The notes under the pieces were generated by a model. It ran no database searches. It was not told where the DNA came from and worked only from the letters and a program-made list of their open reading frames with translations. Shown one piece after another: positions 47,295-56,910 of a DNA stretch of 64,000 nucleotides (the stretch's first letter is position 1; each line of letters starts with the position of its first letter). This stretch comes from Batkoa obscura. Its lineage: Eukaryota; Entomophthoromycota; Entomophthoromycetes; Entomophthorales; Batkoaceae. The translations under genes were made by a program, and so were the position numbers. The stretch covers positions 1,550,001 to 1,614,000 of the forward strand of contig JASVEC010000005.1 of NCBI GenBank assembly GCA_030770535.1. The letters are read 5' to 3'.

Positions 47295-48535
47295 TGTAAA
47301 AAATAATATAGATAATAAAGCGGTAAAATATAAAGAACGAAACTAACTAAAGAAGTCACCAACTTTTCCAAGCTAAATAATATGCTAGCAAACCCAAACA
47401 TAAGCTTATAGCCAATGAAGTGCCATCTAATTTTTTAATTTCCAATTAAATTTAACTATTCCACATTTCTCTAAGCTATACTTTTGATTGGGACGTTTTA
47501 CACTAAGCAAATTTCCACTAAATATTTCAAATATCCCCAACAGTCACGTTTTTCATGAAGGAAATTTACTTTTATTTGATCAATTTCATATTGGATTACA
47601 ATTGAATTGATTTTATTAGAAACAATAAATTATAATAACATCAAACTAGTATTAAAGATATAGATAATATAATTGCTATTTTTTAAAATACACATTAGAA
47701 AATCATACAAAGCAAGTATAGCTACTGTTTATAAAAGCAAACTCCATATAATTTATTTTATAAAGTAAAAGATAGTGGTTAAAAGATACGAATATTAAAA
47801 AAGTTTTATTTAACAATAAAATAGGGATGGTGTATAATGCTTAAATAAAGTCAAAGAGGAATCTTTATCAAATTTAAAATATGAGTAGTTTAGCTTAATG
47901 TAAACTGTAGCTTAGAAACAATAGCTAATATAAAAGCTATATTTAAACTACAAATCCGTTTAATAATCTTGAAACAAAAATGGCAGTCTTCAAAAAGTTG
48001 CTTCAATTGAACACATTTTTAACGCTTTTAATACAACAAGATCTTATTTAAACTAAGCTTACTACTTTAAAACTGATTTTAAATTTGATAACATTATCTA
48101 GTTTATCTCAATAGTAAATTTCAAATGTGTATTTATTGTTTAATGTATAATATTGTATTTTTTAATATTGGCTTTAAATTAAAATTAAAATTAAAATATA
48201 ATATAGTTTAAACTAATTAAAGGTATTTTTGAGATCGCTTTAGGTATTATGATAGTGTAACAATTATTAGGCTAAACTGATGTATTTTAAATATCTGTAA
48301 TTGTATAGGCTATTTTAAATAAAGATAAGTCCAATAGTAGCGTTAATATCTTTAAATAAAACAAGAAAATGAAATAGGAAAATGGGGTTAAGAGGCTATA
48401 GTTTAGCCAATCAAAACCCTAAGAATGTTATTTGCTTAAATTCTAGTTTTAAATGGTTTATGATCCATTTATGTGACTATTTAAACAAAATAACTTTAGC
48501 TCTTTTTTTAAAATTTATAAAATTTATAAAATTAA
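47295..48535. other. intergenic region, no gene seen
   Basis: A 1.24 kb AT-rich interval between the divergent ATG8 and RING E3 genes. A frame at 48382-48615 overlaps the start of the E3 gene and has no domain. No MITE is seen. Confidence 0.45.
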
Positions 48536-50157
48536 ATGATGATATTAAACGGAATTGCGAGATACTTGTTTTTATCTGGACTTATATCTTTTATGACAAT
48601 TATATATTTAAGTAAGGATTTGGTGCGTGATGTAGTAAACGTAAATGGAAATACAAATTTTGAGTCAACTTTAAATGAATTTCCACTTAATTATAATCCA
48701 ACTATCGATGATAAACAAAATGTATTAGAAAGAAAATTGAATAACTTTCCATTTTTAAAAGGATTATTCAACATTAATTTAAACTATAAAAAGGACGAAG
48801 GAAGCTCTAATGATTTTATAAGGAGTATACAGCATCAAACTAATGGATCTTTAAGAGTTTTTGATTTTTTTGACTTGAATCAATTATTAAATTATATTTC
48901 CAAATTTCCCAATGAAGCTCTCTTTTTAAATCAACAAAAAATAGCTGCTTTAATATTTATCAATTCTGGCTTTTTATTTCTTTACATACTCGGAACAATA
49001 TTAATCAAAATATTCTTTGATGAATTAAGGGATATAGAAAACCAACATATGTACGATCGCGTATTAAACTTTCTTTTATTTAAAGTTGTCTTCCTTGGAG
49101 CTATAGTAGAAACTAATAATGATGAAATGATACTTTGGGTTTCATGGTTCGCAGTTGTTGGGTTTCTTCGGGTATTTTCCATGCTTTGTCGTGACCGTTG
49201 TGAATATCTAATGGAGATCTCTTCCTCTTCTAATAGAAGTCAGCTTAGAGTTCTTTCATTCCTATCTTTAATTATTATTTGTGATATTCTTTGGTTCACT
49301 GTTTGTTTAAATTCATTTGGTTCCATGTTATTTTTACTTATTTTTGAATGCTTTACACTATTATTAGACACTTTACAAACACTTATAAAATATTTGATTC
49401 ATATAAAAGACATTTCATCGTCAGATATATGGGAAGAAAAAGATGTATATTTAAGAAAAACAGAGTTTTATACCGATGCAGCAATATTAGTAGTGACATT
49501 AATTCATTATGTACAGATAGTTGTAAGCATTTATATTTTAACTTCTAATCCTATTTTTTAATATTTTTAAGCTTCTTCAAGGAATTACATTTACTTTAAT
49601 CGATGCTGTACTGTTCCTTAATATTCGATCTGTTTTTAAAAGTTTACATCGTAAATACAACATTTACAAAAGTTATCGTTCTGCACTTAATTACATGGAA
49701 TCTAGGTACATGTTTTACTTTGTTTATGTTTGCTTTATTTAAGTGAAATTTTAGATTTCCATCTGCAACAAAAAATGAACTTGAAGACCTTGGGGATAAT
49801 TGTCCAATATGCCTTGAGCCCATGATTTCTGCCCAAAAGCTTCCTTGTTCCCATATTTTCCATGGGTAAGTTCAATGAATAATTTGATATAAAACCATTT
49901 ATTTTTTGATTAGTCGTTGTCTTCGACTTTGGCTTGAAAGTCACCAGAATTGCCCAACATGTCGTAAAGATTTGGATAAATCAGCTGATGATGAGGAAGC
50001 TTTAATTCGATCTTCAAATGCTCGTCGTATTTCTTCAATTAATCATAATGGATCAGAGAATAGCACAAATTTACACTCTCATCAGAATTCTTCATCCCCA
50101 GGTTTAGGATTCGGCTGGGATCGTGATTTTAATGTTATTAATACTTTGAATTATTGA
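48536..50157 (+). CDS. gp78/AMFR-like ER membrane RING E3 ubiquitin ligase
   Basis: Four exons: 48536-49522, 49572-49705, 49755 to about 49865, and about 49915-50157. The N-terminal part has several membrane helices (AALIFINSGFLFLYILGTIL, FFDELRDIENQHMYDRVLNF is the conserved loop, LIIICDILWFTVCLNSF, LLIFECFTLLLDTL). The block RKTEFYTDAAILVVTLIHYV and LIDAVLFLNIRSVFKSLHRK matches AMFR closely. A C3H2C3 RING follows: CPICLEPMISAQKLPCSHIF then CLRLWLESHQNCPTCR. In ERAD the protein ubiquitinates misfolded proteins at the ER. The protein ends about 65 residues after the RING with a Ser/Asn-rich tail, so the CUE and p97-binding regions of animal gp78 are not present. Two adjacent ATGs (48536 and 48539) are possible starts. 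Confidence 0.88.
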
Positions 50158-50695
50158 AATGGAACCTTCGCTTGGTTTTGTTTCATTCTGTACTTTTATC
50201 TGTACTTACCTAACTTTATTATTTTAAGTTGGGTAAAATTATATATTTTTTTATTTGCTCCTGAGTTTTGATTTTATTAAACTAAATTTGTTTCTGCTTT
50301 AAATTCAAATGTTGTAATAAATTATTGAAAACACTTTTTGATATTTTATGTTGTAATAAATTATTGAAAACACTTTTTGATATTTTATGTTGTAAATTGT
50401 ATTGGTACTGCTAAGGCATCAAAGTAAGTAGAAATAATATAAATTCATTGATAGGTTATTTGCCACAGTTTTACAAAAAATATAAAAACAATTGTAACTA
50501 TTTTTGCTAAAATTTAATTTAATGATTGTTAAGTAATACTTTTTTATTTAATAGTGAAATTTGATTCATAACAATGGTTTTTATTTATTTTGAGTATTGC
50601 ATTATTTTATTATTTTATATTTAATGACTTAAAAATTAAAGTTAAGCCACAATAACCATACATTTATAACTGCCTATATTACTGGTGAGTTTGAT
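50158..50695. other. convergent 3' region with a 39-bp tandem duplication
   Basis: This 540 bp stretch lies between the 3' ends of the E3 gene (+) and the helicase gene (-). It contains the duplicated 39-mer at 50309-50397. No gene. Confidence 0.5.
50309..50397. repeat. tandem duplication, 39-bp unit, two copies plus a partial third
   Basis: The unit starting ATGTTGTAATAAATTATTGA at 50309 repeats with no visible change at 50348, and a third partial copy (ATGTTGTAAAT) begins at 50387. Perfect identity implies a very recent duplication or an assembly stutter. Confidence 0.9.
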
Positions 50696-53142
50696 CTATT
50701 TTTTCTTCAATTTTTTACGAGCTAAATATCTACTTAATGCGCCTTCGACTTCAGCAACTCGTGCTGGACTTCTATCTGAATTATAAGGGGATGAACCAGA
50801 AGGTGATTTTAATTGAGATAATTGATTGTGTTCTAACTTAGGGGTTATTGGCAATGAATTTGGCTGTGATGTAACCATATTCATGGCTTTAGTTTGCTCA
50901 AGGTAGGGTAAAAACCATTTGGGGTCTATATTAGACACATGTCTTAATAAACATTGTGATGTGTAAATAATTTGGGAATATATAACCCAATCAATATGTG
51001 ATAGTCGTGATGCTTTTGTATTAGTATTGAAGCTATTTAAACTTGAAGTAGGGTGAAGATGTAATGCTAACATACGAGAAGAGGGAATGACTTCTAAATG
51101 AGATGATTTTGAATTTGAAGTAGCACCATAATGATAAAATGCTTTGCCTTGAGGATGTTTTTTTGCAACATTTAAAAAATAACCACGACATAAACTTTTA
51201 AGCACTATACTTGGATCGAATTGTTTACTTGGAAGTATATCTGATCTTGTATCATACTTACTTAATGAAACTATTTCAAATTTTAAATCAATTAAAACTT
51301 GTTTTAATTGCTCCATAATGGAAGAGGCATGAAGTAAAAGACGATGGTTTAAATAATGATTGTAACACCACTCTTTTTCAAATCTATTTCTCTCAGCTAA
51401 AACAAAGATATTATATAAAGTAAGATGATCTCCTGATTGATCGAAAAACAACTGATAGAAGATATCTCTTTGAACTTTTTGCCCTTCTTCAGTTTTAGCT
51501 TTAACTATAACATCCTCGGTTGATAGCATTGATGCTATAACAAGCATCTGATAAGAGCAAGGGATATCAGATAAGCAAGAATCTATTAGTACACATGATA
51601 AGTAAGGTGATAGAGGAAGTCTAGCCATTTTGGATCCAAGTTCAGTAATAATTCCATCTAAATCAAGAGCACCAAGGAATGTAAGTTTCTTTAGTGATGA
51701 GTTTATGTGGTTTAATCCCGGTGAATCTAGAAATTCAAAATTTTGAATATCATCAATACCCATTGATTTCATTGCCAAAACAGTACTAAGTAATGAACTA
51801 CGTTGTATTTCTGGGACAGTTTCATCTATAAGGTTTTGAAATGCAGCTCTTGAATAAAGCCTATATACAACTCCATTTTGCGTTCTTCCTGCTCTTCCTG
51901 CTCGCTGGATTGCAGCCGCCTTAGAGATAGGCACCACAAGTAATGCATCCATACCAGTTTTGGGCTCAAAAGTCTTTTGTTTCACAAAACCAGAATCTAT
52001 CACATAAACTATACCAGGTATTGTAATTGAAGTTTGAGCAATATTCGTAGCAAAAACTATTTTTCTTGTATTGATCGGACTTGGCTCAAACGCTGCCTTT
52101 TGATCTATTTGCTCCAATGAAGCATAAATAGGAACCAAATAGGGTTCTAGCTCTTTGTTCGTAATCTCTTCACTTTTCTCTTTTAAAATTTCCTGATGAG
52201 TTTCTGAAAATTGCTTCATTGCTTTATGTATCTCCTGTTGTCCTGTTAAAAATATTAAAATATCTCCAGGTGGTGAATCAAAATGAATCTGAAGTGCAGT
52301 TTCAACAGAACGTTCCACATAACTTGATTTTAGCTTTTCAATACTTAGATTGTTATGATGGTTAATCATTATATCATAGCTACGTCCAGGTATAGTGAAA
52401 ATCGGGCAACCGTCAAAGAAATCTGAGAACCTTTCGACCTTAAAAATAATAAATAAATATTAAAATAAACGTATAAAACTCACATTTAAAGTAGCTGACA
52501 TTATTATAACCTTTAAAGGTTTTATTGATGAATCACTTAGTGCCAATTCTTTCCTTGCTTTTTGAGCTTTTTTAATTAACCCAATAATTATGTCTGTATC
52601 AAGGGATCTTTCATGAGCTTCATCAATTATTATGCAGTCATATTTGGGAAGAAGAAAATCCATAGTTGCTTCTCTTAAAAGTATCCCATCAGTTAGATAG
52701 CGTAACCTTGTTTTACTACTACATCTATCTTCAAATCGAATAGTATATCCTATTTGATCTCCCAAAGTCGTATTTGTTTCAAGGCAGACTCTTTTAGCAA
52801 CTGTAATGGCTGCAATACGTCTAATAAAAAATATTATTTTGCCATTCTTTTATAAATAATTTACCTTGGCTGTGTAACACATATGCTTTGTATTGAAAAG
52901 TTTACTGTAGTATCGCCTTGACTTTGGGGTTCGTTCATCTTTTCAAATAAAAATTGTGGAATTTGTGTTGTTTTTCCAGAACCTATAGATGATTAAATTG
53001 TTTTTTTTCTTAAAATACTATTGAATCTACCTGTTTCCCCAACAACAACTAAACTATCAGCATTTTGTATTGCTGAGCAAAACTCTTCTTTATATGGATA
53101 AACAGGTAAACTCTGCCTCTTTTTTAATAGCTCGGATGCCAT
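50696..53142 (-). CDS. DEAH-box RNA helicase, DHX33-like
   Basis: Five exons or so, with the start at 53142 (MASELLKKRQSLPVYPYKEE). Motifs in order: Walker A VVVGETGSGKTTQIPQFLFE (split by an intron inside GETG|SGKT), ICVTQPRRIAAITVAKRV, GYTIRFEDRCSSKTRLRYLT, DGILLREATMD, DEAH in CIIIDEAHERSLDTDIIIGL, SATLN, ILIFLTGQQEIHKAMKQF, IVFATNIAQTSITIPGIVYV, and IQRAGRAGRTQNGVVYRLYS. The helicase-associated and OB-fold regions follow to 50696. Spacing, the AQKARKEL stretch and the compact N-terminus resemble DHX33 more than the Prp splicing helicases. DHX33 acts in rDNA transcription and translation initiation; subgroup assignment is tentative. Confidence 0.9.
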
Positions 53143-53389
53143 CTCAATCTAAACTTTTATGTCGCCTATTTTTAATGATTTAGCGAGTGAAAAAATGAAA
53201 CATTCTATAAATTGTTTAAGAATTAAAATTAGAGAAATAAACCAAATTTGTATTTATTGTTAACTAGTATTAAATAAAATAAATTACCTTAAAAATGATA
53301 AAAATTAAACTTACAGAATGAAGCGATTTTTTATGCAAAATAGTCACTTAAAACTTAAAACTAAGTAATTACTTTTGTTATCTTTTTCA

Positions 53390-54427
53390 ATGTCAAGCAA
53401 AATTATTCATTTATTCAGGACCATAAAACGAGTGGTATTTAGCTCAAAGTATTTAAGACCAGTTAACGATAACCACTTTTATGGTAGAGTTTTGGTAACA
53501 GATGGGTCACAACAAACAGATACAAGAGAGGGACAAAACTATATATCACAATTGAAATTATTACAACCTTCTCAGCATAAGTTGTTTGAGAAGAACCTTT
53601 TCCATTTGAAGCTCCTTTTACCCATTAATTATTCACTGAAATTTAACCGCGAACCATTTTATTTTGTAAAGCAGATAAATATCAAGTCTAAAGATAAGCA
53701 AGTAGCTATAAACAAAGAGAATTTGCAAGAGAAAAAGAAGTCAGTGTATGTAAAAAGCTTCAAAGCCTTGGGGTCTTATATAAAAAGTATCAAAAGAGTA
53801 AACAAGACGCTTTTGGTTAAAAAAAGCGATTTTATTCAGAACAAAAATATGGTCTTAAAGGGTACTTTTATCAATTTATTTAAAATAAGAGAGCATATAT
53901 TATCATTTAAGTTGACCGAGTTAAACCCATCAATGTCACACTATTATTTAAGCTATCCCCTTCAAAGTATTCATTTTCATTATTTCCTAACATATTTTGG
54001 TAAAGACACGTTTATGTTTAACTCTTCTCCCAATACTTGTCATATAAGTGGAGATAAAGAAACTCAAAAGAGTTTATTAAGTTTAAGTACAATATTTCCT
54101 TCAAGTTCTATCCAAAGTGTTTTGATTTTAATGAGTACATTAATCAAATTTGGTTCATGGAAAATCCAAATATTTAAAGACCAAGTTAAAATTTGGTTCC
54201 CAACTCCGTTTAACATGGATTCTATCAAATTGTTTCTAAAGCATGTTGGCTTAGCAAAGTACCAACACCAATTTGAACTAGGGCAATTACCATATTCACA
54301 AATCCATACACAAGGAAATAGTAACAACCATAACAATCAACATTATCAAAATAGTTTACTTGAGTTTATTTACTTTATTGACCAAACCTATCCTAGCTTT
54401 GGAAGTAACAAATACATATTTATGTAA
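53390..54427 (+). CDS. unrecognised orphan protein of about 345 residues
   Basis: This is an intact single open frame from the ATG at 53390 (MSSKIIHLFRTIKRVVFSSK) to the stop at 54427. The N-terminus is basic and Ser-rich, which could be a mitochondrial presequence. The middle is Lys-rich (NIKSKDKQVAINKENLQEKK). The C-terminal third is more structured (SMSHYYLSYPLQSIHFHYFL, SWKIQIFKDQVKIWFPTPFN, LKHVGLAKYQHQFELGQLPY). No known domain was recognised. It starts about 250 bp from the divergent helicase gene and ends about 60 bp before the repeat cluster. The length and composition support a real gene, but there is no family evidence. Confidence 0.6.
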   Translation: MSSKIIHLFRTIKRVVFSSKYLRPVNDNHFYGRVLVTDGSQQTDTREGQNYISQLKLLQPSQHKLFEKNLFHLKLLLPINYSLKFNREPFYFVKQINIKSKDKQVAINKENLQEKKKSVYVKSFKALGSYIKSIKRVNKTLLVKKSDFIQNKNMVLKGTFINLFKIREHILSFKLTELNPSMSHYYLSYPLQSIHFHYFLTYFGKDTFMFNSSPNTCHISGDKETQKSLLSLSTIFPSSSIQSVLILMSTLIKFGSWKIQIFKDQVKIWFPTPFNMDSIKLFLKHVGLAKYQHQFELGQLPYSQIHTQGNSNNHNNQHYQNSLLEFIYFIDQTYPSFGSNKYIFM

Positions 54428-54488
54428 TAAAAAATACAATTTAAATTACAATACTCTATCTTTTTATATACGTTACACTTATAATACC

Positions 54489-54595
54489 ATATGGAGATGT
54501 TTTTTTTGGTTTCATTATTTTTTTTATTTTTTAAGCATTATTTGAGTGGAAAAATTCTTAATAAAATTCTTAAACATAAAAATACATCCTCAAAT
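54489..54595 (-). mobile_element. MITE, 107 bp
   Basis: ATATGGAGATGTTTTTTTTG at the left and AAAATACATCCTCAAAT at the right. It lies in reverse orientation, with GTGGAAAAATTCTTAATAAA in the interior, and is about 60 bp downstream of the orphan gene. Confidence 0.75.
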
Positions 54596-54780
54596 AAAAA
54601 AATATTAAAAACAAGCAAACTCAGGGGATATTGGCACCACTTTAGTTTGATTTTTCAACTTTGATTTATATTATCAAAAATCATCAGTAAAATAAAATAA
54701 TTTTTAAAATTTGCAAGTAATTAAAAAAAAAGTAAAAATTTTATAAAAATAAATTCTTTATTAAAAACCAGAAATACCTG

Positions 54781-55319
54781 TGTGAAAGTTGATACTCAAT
54801 GATTGGAGTTAAAAGCAGTCCTTGCTTGATTAACTTGCCTTGAGTCGAACGGTCTTATTTTATATAACTAAGATAGATTGATTAACTTAATAGGAATAAT
54901 ACGTAATAAGCTACAAATTATGTAAAATAAATATAATAGAAGATACTACCGTAAAATCTATATAAGATGTTGTCAGAAAGACTTAGTGACTTTATTAATG
55001 ATACGTTATCAGGGAGTAATCCAATTAAAAAAGCCTCGAGTTATCATGTTGAAGAATCTCTTTTATACTTCAACTGGGTGGCTATATATAAGGAACATTA
55101 TAGCAGTTATTCCTTATTATAGTTACCAAGTATGGACATTAAGTTCTTCATGGTTAGATGGTAGAAATTCTCACAGCAAATCAAAGTAAGGAGCTCTGAA
55201 TTGATTACACTACATAGATTATGGTTAAACTGACTACAAGACTACAACTAGTTTTGTAAACAAGTTAAATGATTATTATGCTATAATTAATCCGAGAGCT
55301 GATAAACCAATATTTCACA
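54781..55319 (+). mobile_element. solo LTR of an LTR retrotransposon, copy A
   Basis: This is a 539 bp block starting TGTGAAAGTTGATACTCAAT and ending TATTTCACA. It has the TG...CA termini and short inverted TGTGAAA/TTTCACA ends expected of an LTR. Similarity to the block at 56363-56910 begins and stops exactly at these termini. No internal coding region is attached, so it looks like a fossil solo LTR. Family (Copia or Gypsy) cannot be told from the LTR alone. No matching flanking duplication is obvious. The two copies are roughly 85% alike by eye, so they are not recent. Confidence 0.75.
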
Positions 55320-55525
55320 TAATATTTGAGTAAATGTAATTATTATAATATTATAATGCAAACTGGGAAAGCTAGCATTTAGTAATTAAAGTTATAAATA
55401 AATTAAATTAAAATTAAAATTAATAAAAAAAGAAAATTATATATTATATAAATTATGTAAATTTTATATCAATACTTAAAAAAATGTATTTAATAAAATT
55501 AGTAAAAAATTAAATGATAAAAACT
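55320..55525. other. AT-rich spacer between LTR copy A and the next MITE
   Basis: This 200 bp stretch is strongly AT-rich and shows no LTR-internal features such as a recognisable primer-binding site or polypurine tract. Confidence 0.4.
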
Positions 55526-55634
55526 ATATGGGGATGTATTTTTTTTGTTTAAGAATTTTACTAACAATCTTTCCACTCAAATAGCGCTTAAAAAATGAAA
55601 AAAGTGATGAAACCAAAAAATACATCCTTCATAT
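55526..55634 (+). mobile_element. MITE, 109 bp
   Basis: ATATGGGGATGTATTTTTTT at the left and AAAATACATCCTTCATAT at the right, with the AATAGCGCTT centre. It directly precedes the possible transposase fragment. Confidence 0.8.
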
Positions 55635-55637
55635 GCA

Positions 55638-55795
55638 GGAGATTGTTTAATTGATTTAATATTTAAAGAGCTTTTGTTTAAAAAGTCTACAAAAATTGAT
55701 ATATGGGCAGATACAGGAAACCGCTTTAAATCTCAAGAGTTTTTACATTATATATTTAAAGAATTTAATTATATAAAATTTAATATTCTAAGTCT
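55638..55795 (+). pseudogene. possible DNA-transposase fragment
   Basis: A short open stretch of about 50 codons reads GDCLIDLIFKELLFKKSTKI then DIWADTGNRFKSQEFLHYIF. The D-x-G-x-x-F(K/R)-x-x-E-(F/L) pattern resembles a catalytic-Asp block of DDE transposases seen in dispersed fungal families. Upstream it abuts a MITE and downstream it decays into AT-rich sequence, so only a fragment remains. The family is not identified, and the call rests on one motif. Confidence 0.35.
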
Positions 55796-55920
55796 GATTG
55801 TTTTATATCAATTATAAAAAGCTGAAAGCCTAAAAAAAATTTGCAAAAATCTGTTAAAAAAGCATATAAAAAATAAAAAACAATAATAATAACAATAATA
55901 TAACAAAATGTAAAAAAATA

Positions 55921-56022
55921 CAAAAATGGTTTTTTTGATTTTATCGTTTTTTTCATTTTTTAAATATTATTTAAGTAAAATAACTATTAATAAAATTTAC
56001 AGAAAAGCACATTTATATATAT
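55921..56022 (-). mobile_element. degenerate MITE copy
   Basis: The interior TTTTTTAAATATTATTTAAG and TTAATAAAATTTACAGAAAA follow the reverse-orientation MITE pattern, but both termini are poorly kept. It lies about 70 bp left of a well-kept copy. Confidence 0.45.
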
Positions 56023-56093
56023 ATATAAAATTATACCAAAAAATACTTAATATAGCTAAAAAAATAAAAAATATTTTATAAAAAGCTGAAAAT

Positions 56094-56200
56094 ATATGGG
56101 GATATCTTTTTTGGCTTCGTTACTTTTTCCGTTTTTTAAGCGCTATTTAAGTGGAAAAATTGCTAATAAAATTCTTAAACAAAAAAATATATTCCTGTAT
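56094..56200 (-). mobile_element. MITE, 107 bp
   Basis: ATATGGGGATATCTTTTTTG opens it and AAAAATATATTCCTGTAT closes it. The interior AAGCGCTATTTAAGTGGAAA matches the reverse-orientation copies at 23511 and 54489. Confidence 0.8.
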
Positions 56201-56276
56201 ATAAACTCTAAATTGATTTTAAAACTTTTTTATTTAAAAATTATAACTTTTATATTTCCAATAAGTTTGCATTATA

Positions 56277-56362
56277 ATATGGGGATGTATTTTTTTGTTT
56301 AAGAATTTTACTAACAATCTTTCCACTTAAATAGCGCTTAAAAATGTAAAAAATAATGAAGC
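56277..56362 (+). mobile_element. MITE, truncated at its right end by LTR copy B
   Basis: The left end ATATGGGGATGTATTTTTTT and the interior up to TAATGAAG are present. The sequence then switches at 56363 into the LTR. The missing right terminal repeat is not found on the far side of the LTR, where telomere repeats begin. Confidence 0.8.
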
Positions 56363-56910
56363 TGTGAAAGTTGGTACTCAGTGGTAGGAGTTAAAAGCAG
56401 TTCTTGGTTAATTAAGTTGCCTTGAGTCGAACGGTCTTAGTTTATGTGACTAAGATAGACTCAAATTAGTAAGAATAGTGCGCAATAGGCTATGAATTAT
56501 GTAAAACAAATATAATAGAAGATACTACTGTAAAATCTACGTAAGACGTTGTCACAAAGGCTTAGTGGCTTTATTAATGATACGATACCAGGGAATAATT
56601 GAATTAAAAAGCTTCGAGTTAGTATGTTGAAGAATCTCTTTTATACTCGAACTGGGTGACTGTATATAAGGGACATGGTACAATTATTTCTTATTATAGT
56701 TGGCAAGTATGGACATTAGAACGTGGACAACAAGTTCTTCATGATTATATGGTAGTAATTCTCACAGCAAATCAAAATAAGGAATTCTGAATTGATTGTA
56801 CCACATGAATCACAGTCAAATAGATTACAAGGCTACAACTAGTTTTGTAAACAAGTTAAGTGATTATTATGCGACAATCAATCATAGAGCTGATGAAGCG
56901 ATGTTTCACA
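56363..56910 (+). mobile_element. LTR of an LTR retrotransposon, copy B, ending at the telomere array
   Basis: A 548 bp block opens TGTGAAAGTTGGTACTCAGT and ends GATGTTTCACA. It parallels copy A (54781-55319) along its whole length in the same orientation. Its left edge interrupts a MITE, and its right terminus (CACA at 56910) is followed at once by AGGGTT telomere repeats. No element interior is present. As a fossil it looks like a complete LTR of unknown family with no visible flanking duplication. Confidence 0.75.

Noticed and set aside
54781-56910. A single LTR retrotransposon bounded by the two LTR copies
   Set aside because: The 1 kb between them holds MITEs and filler, not element interior, and the outer flanks share no duplication.
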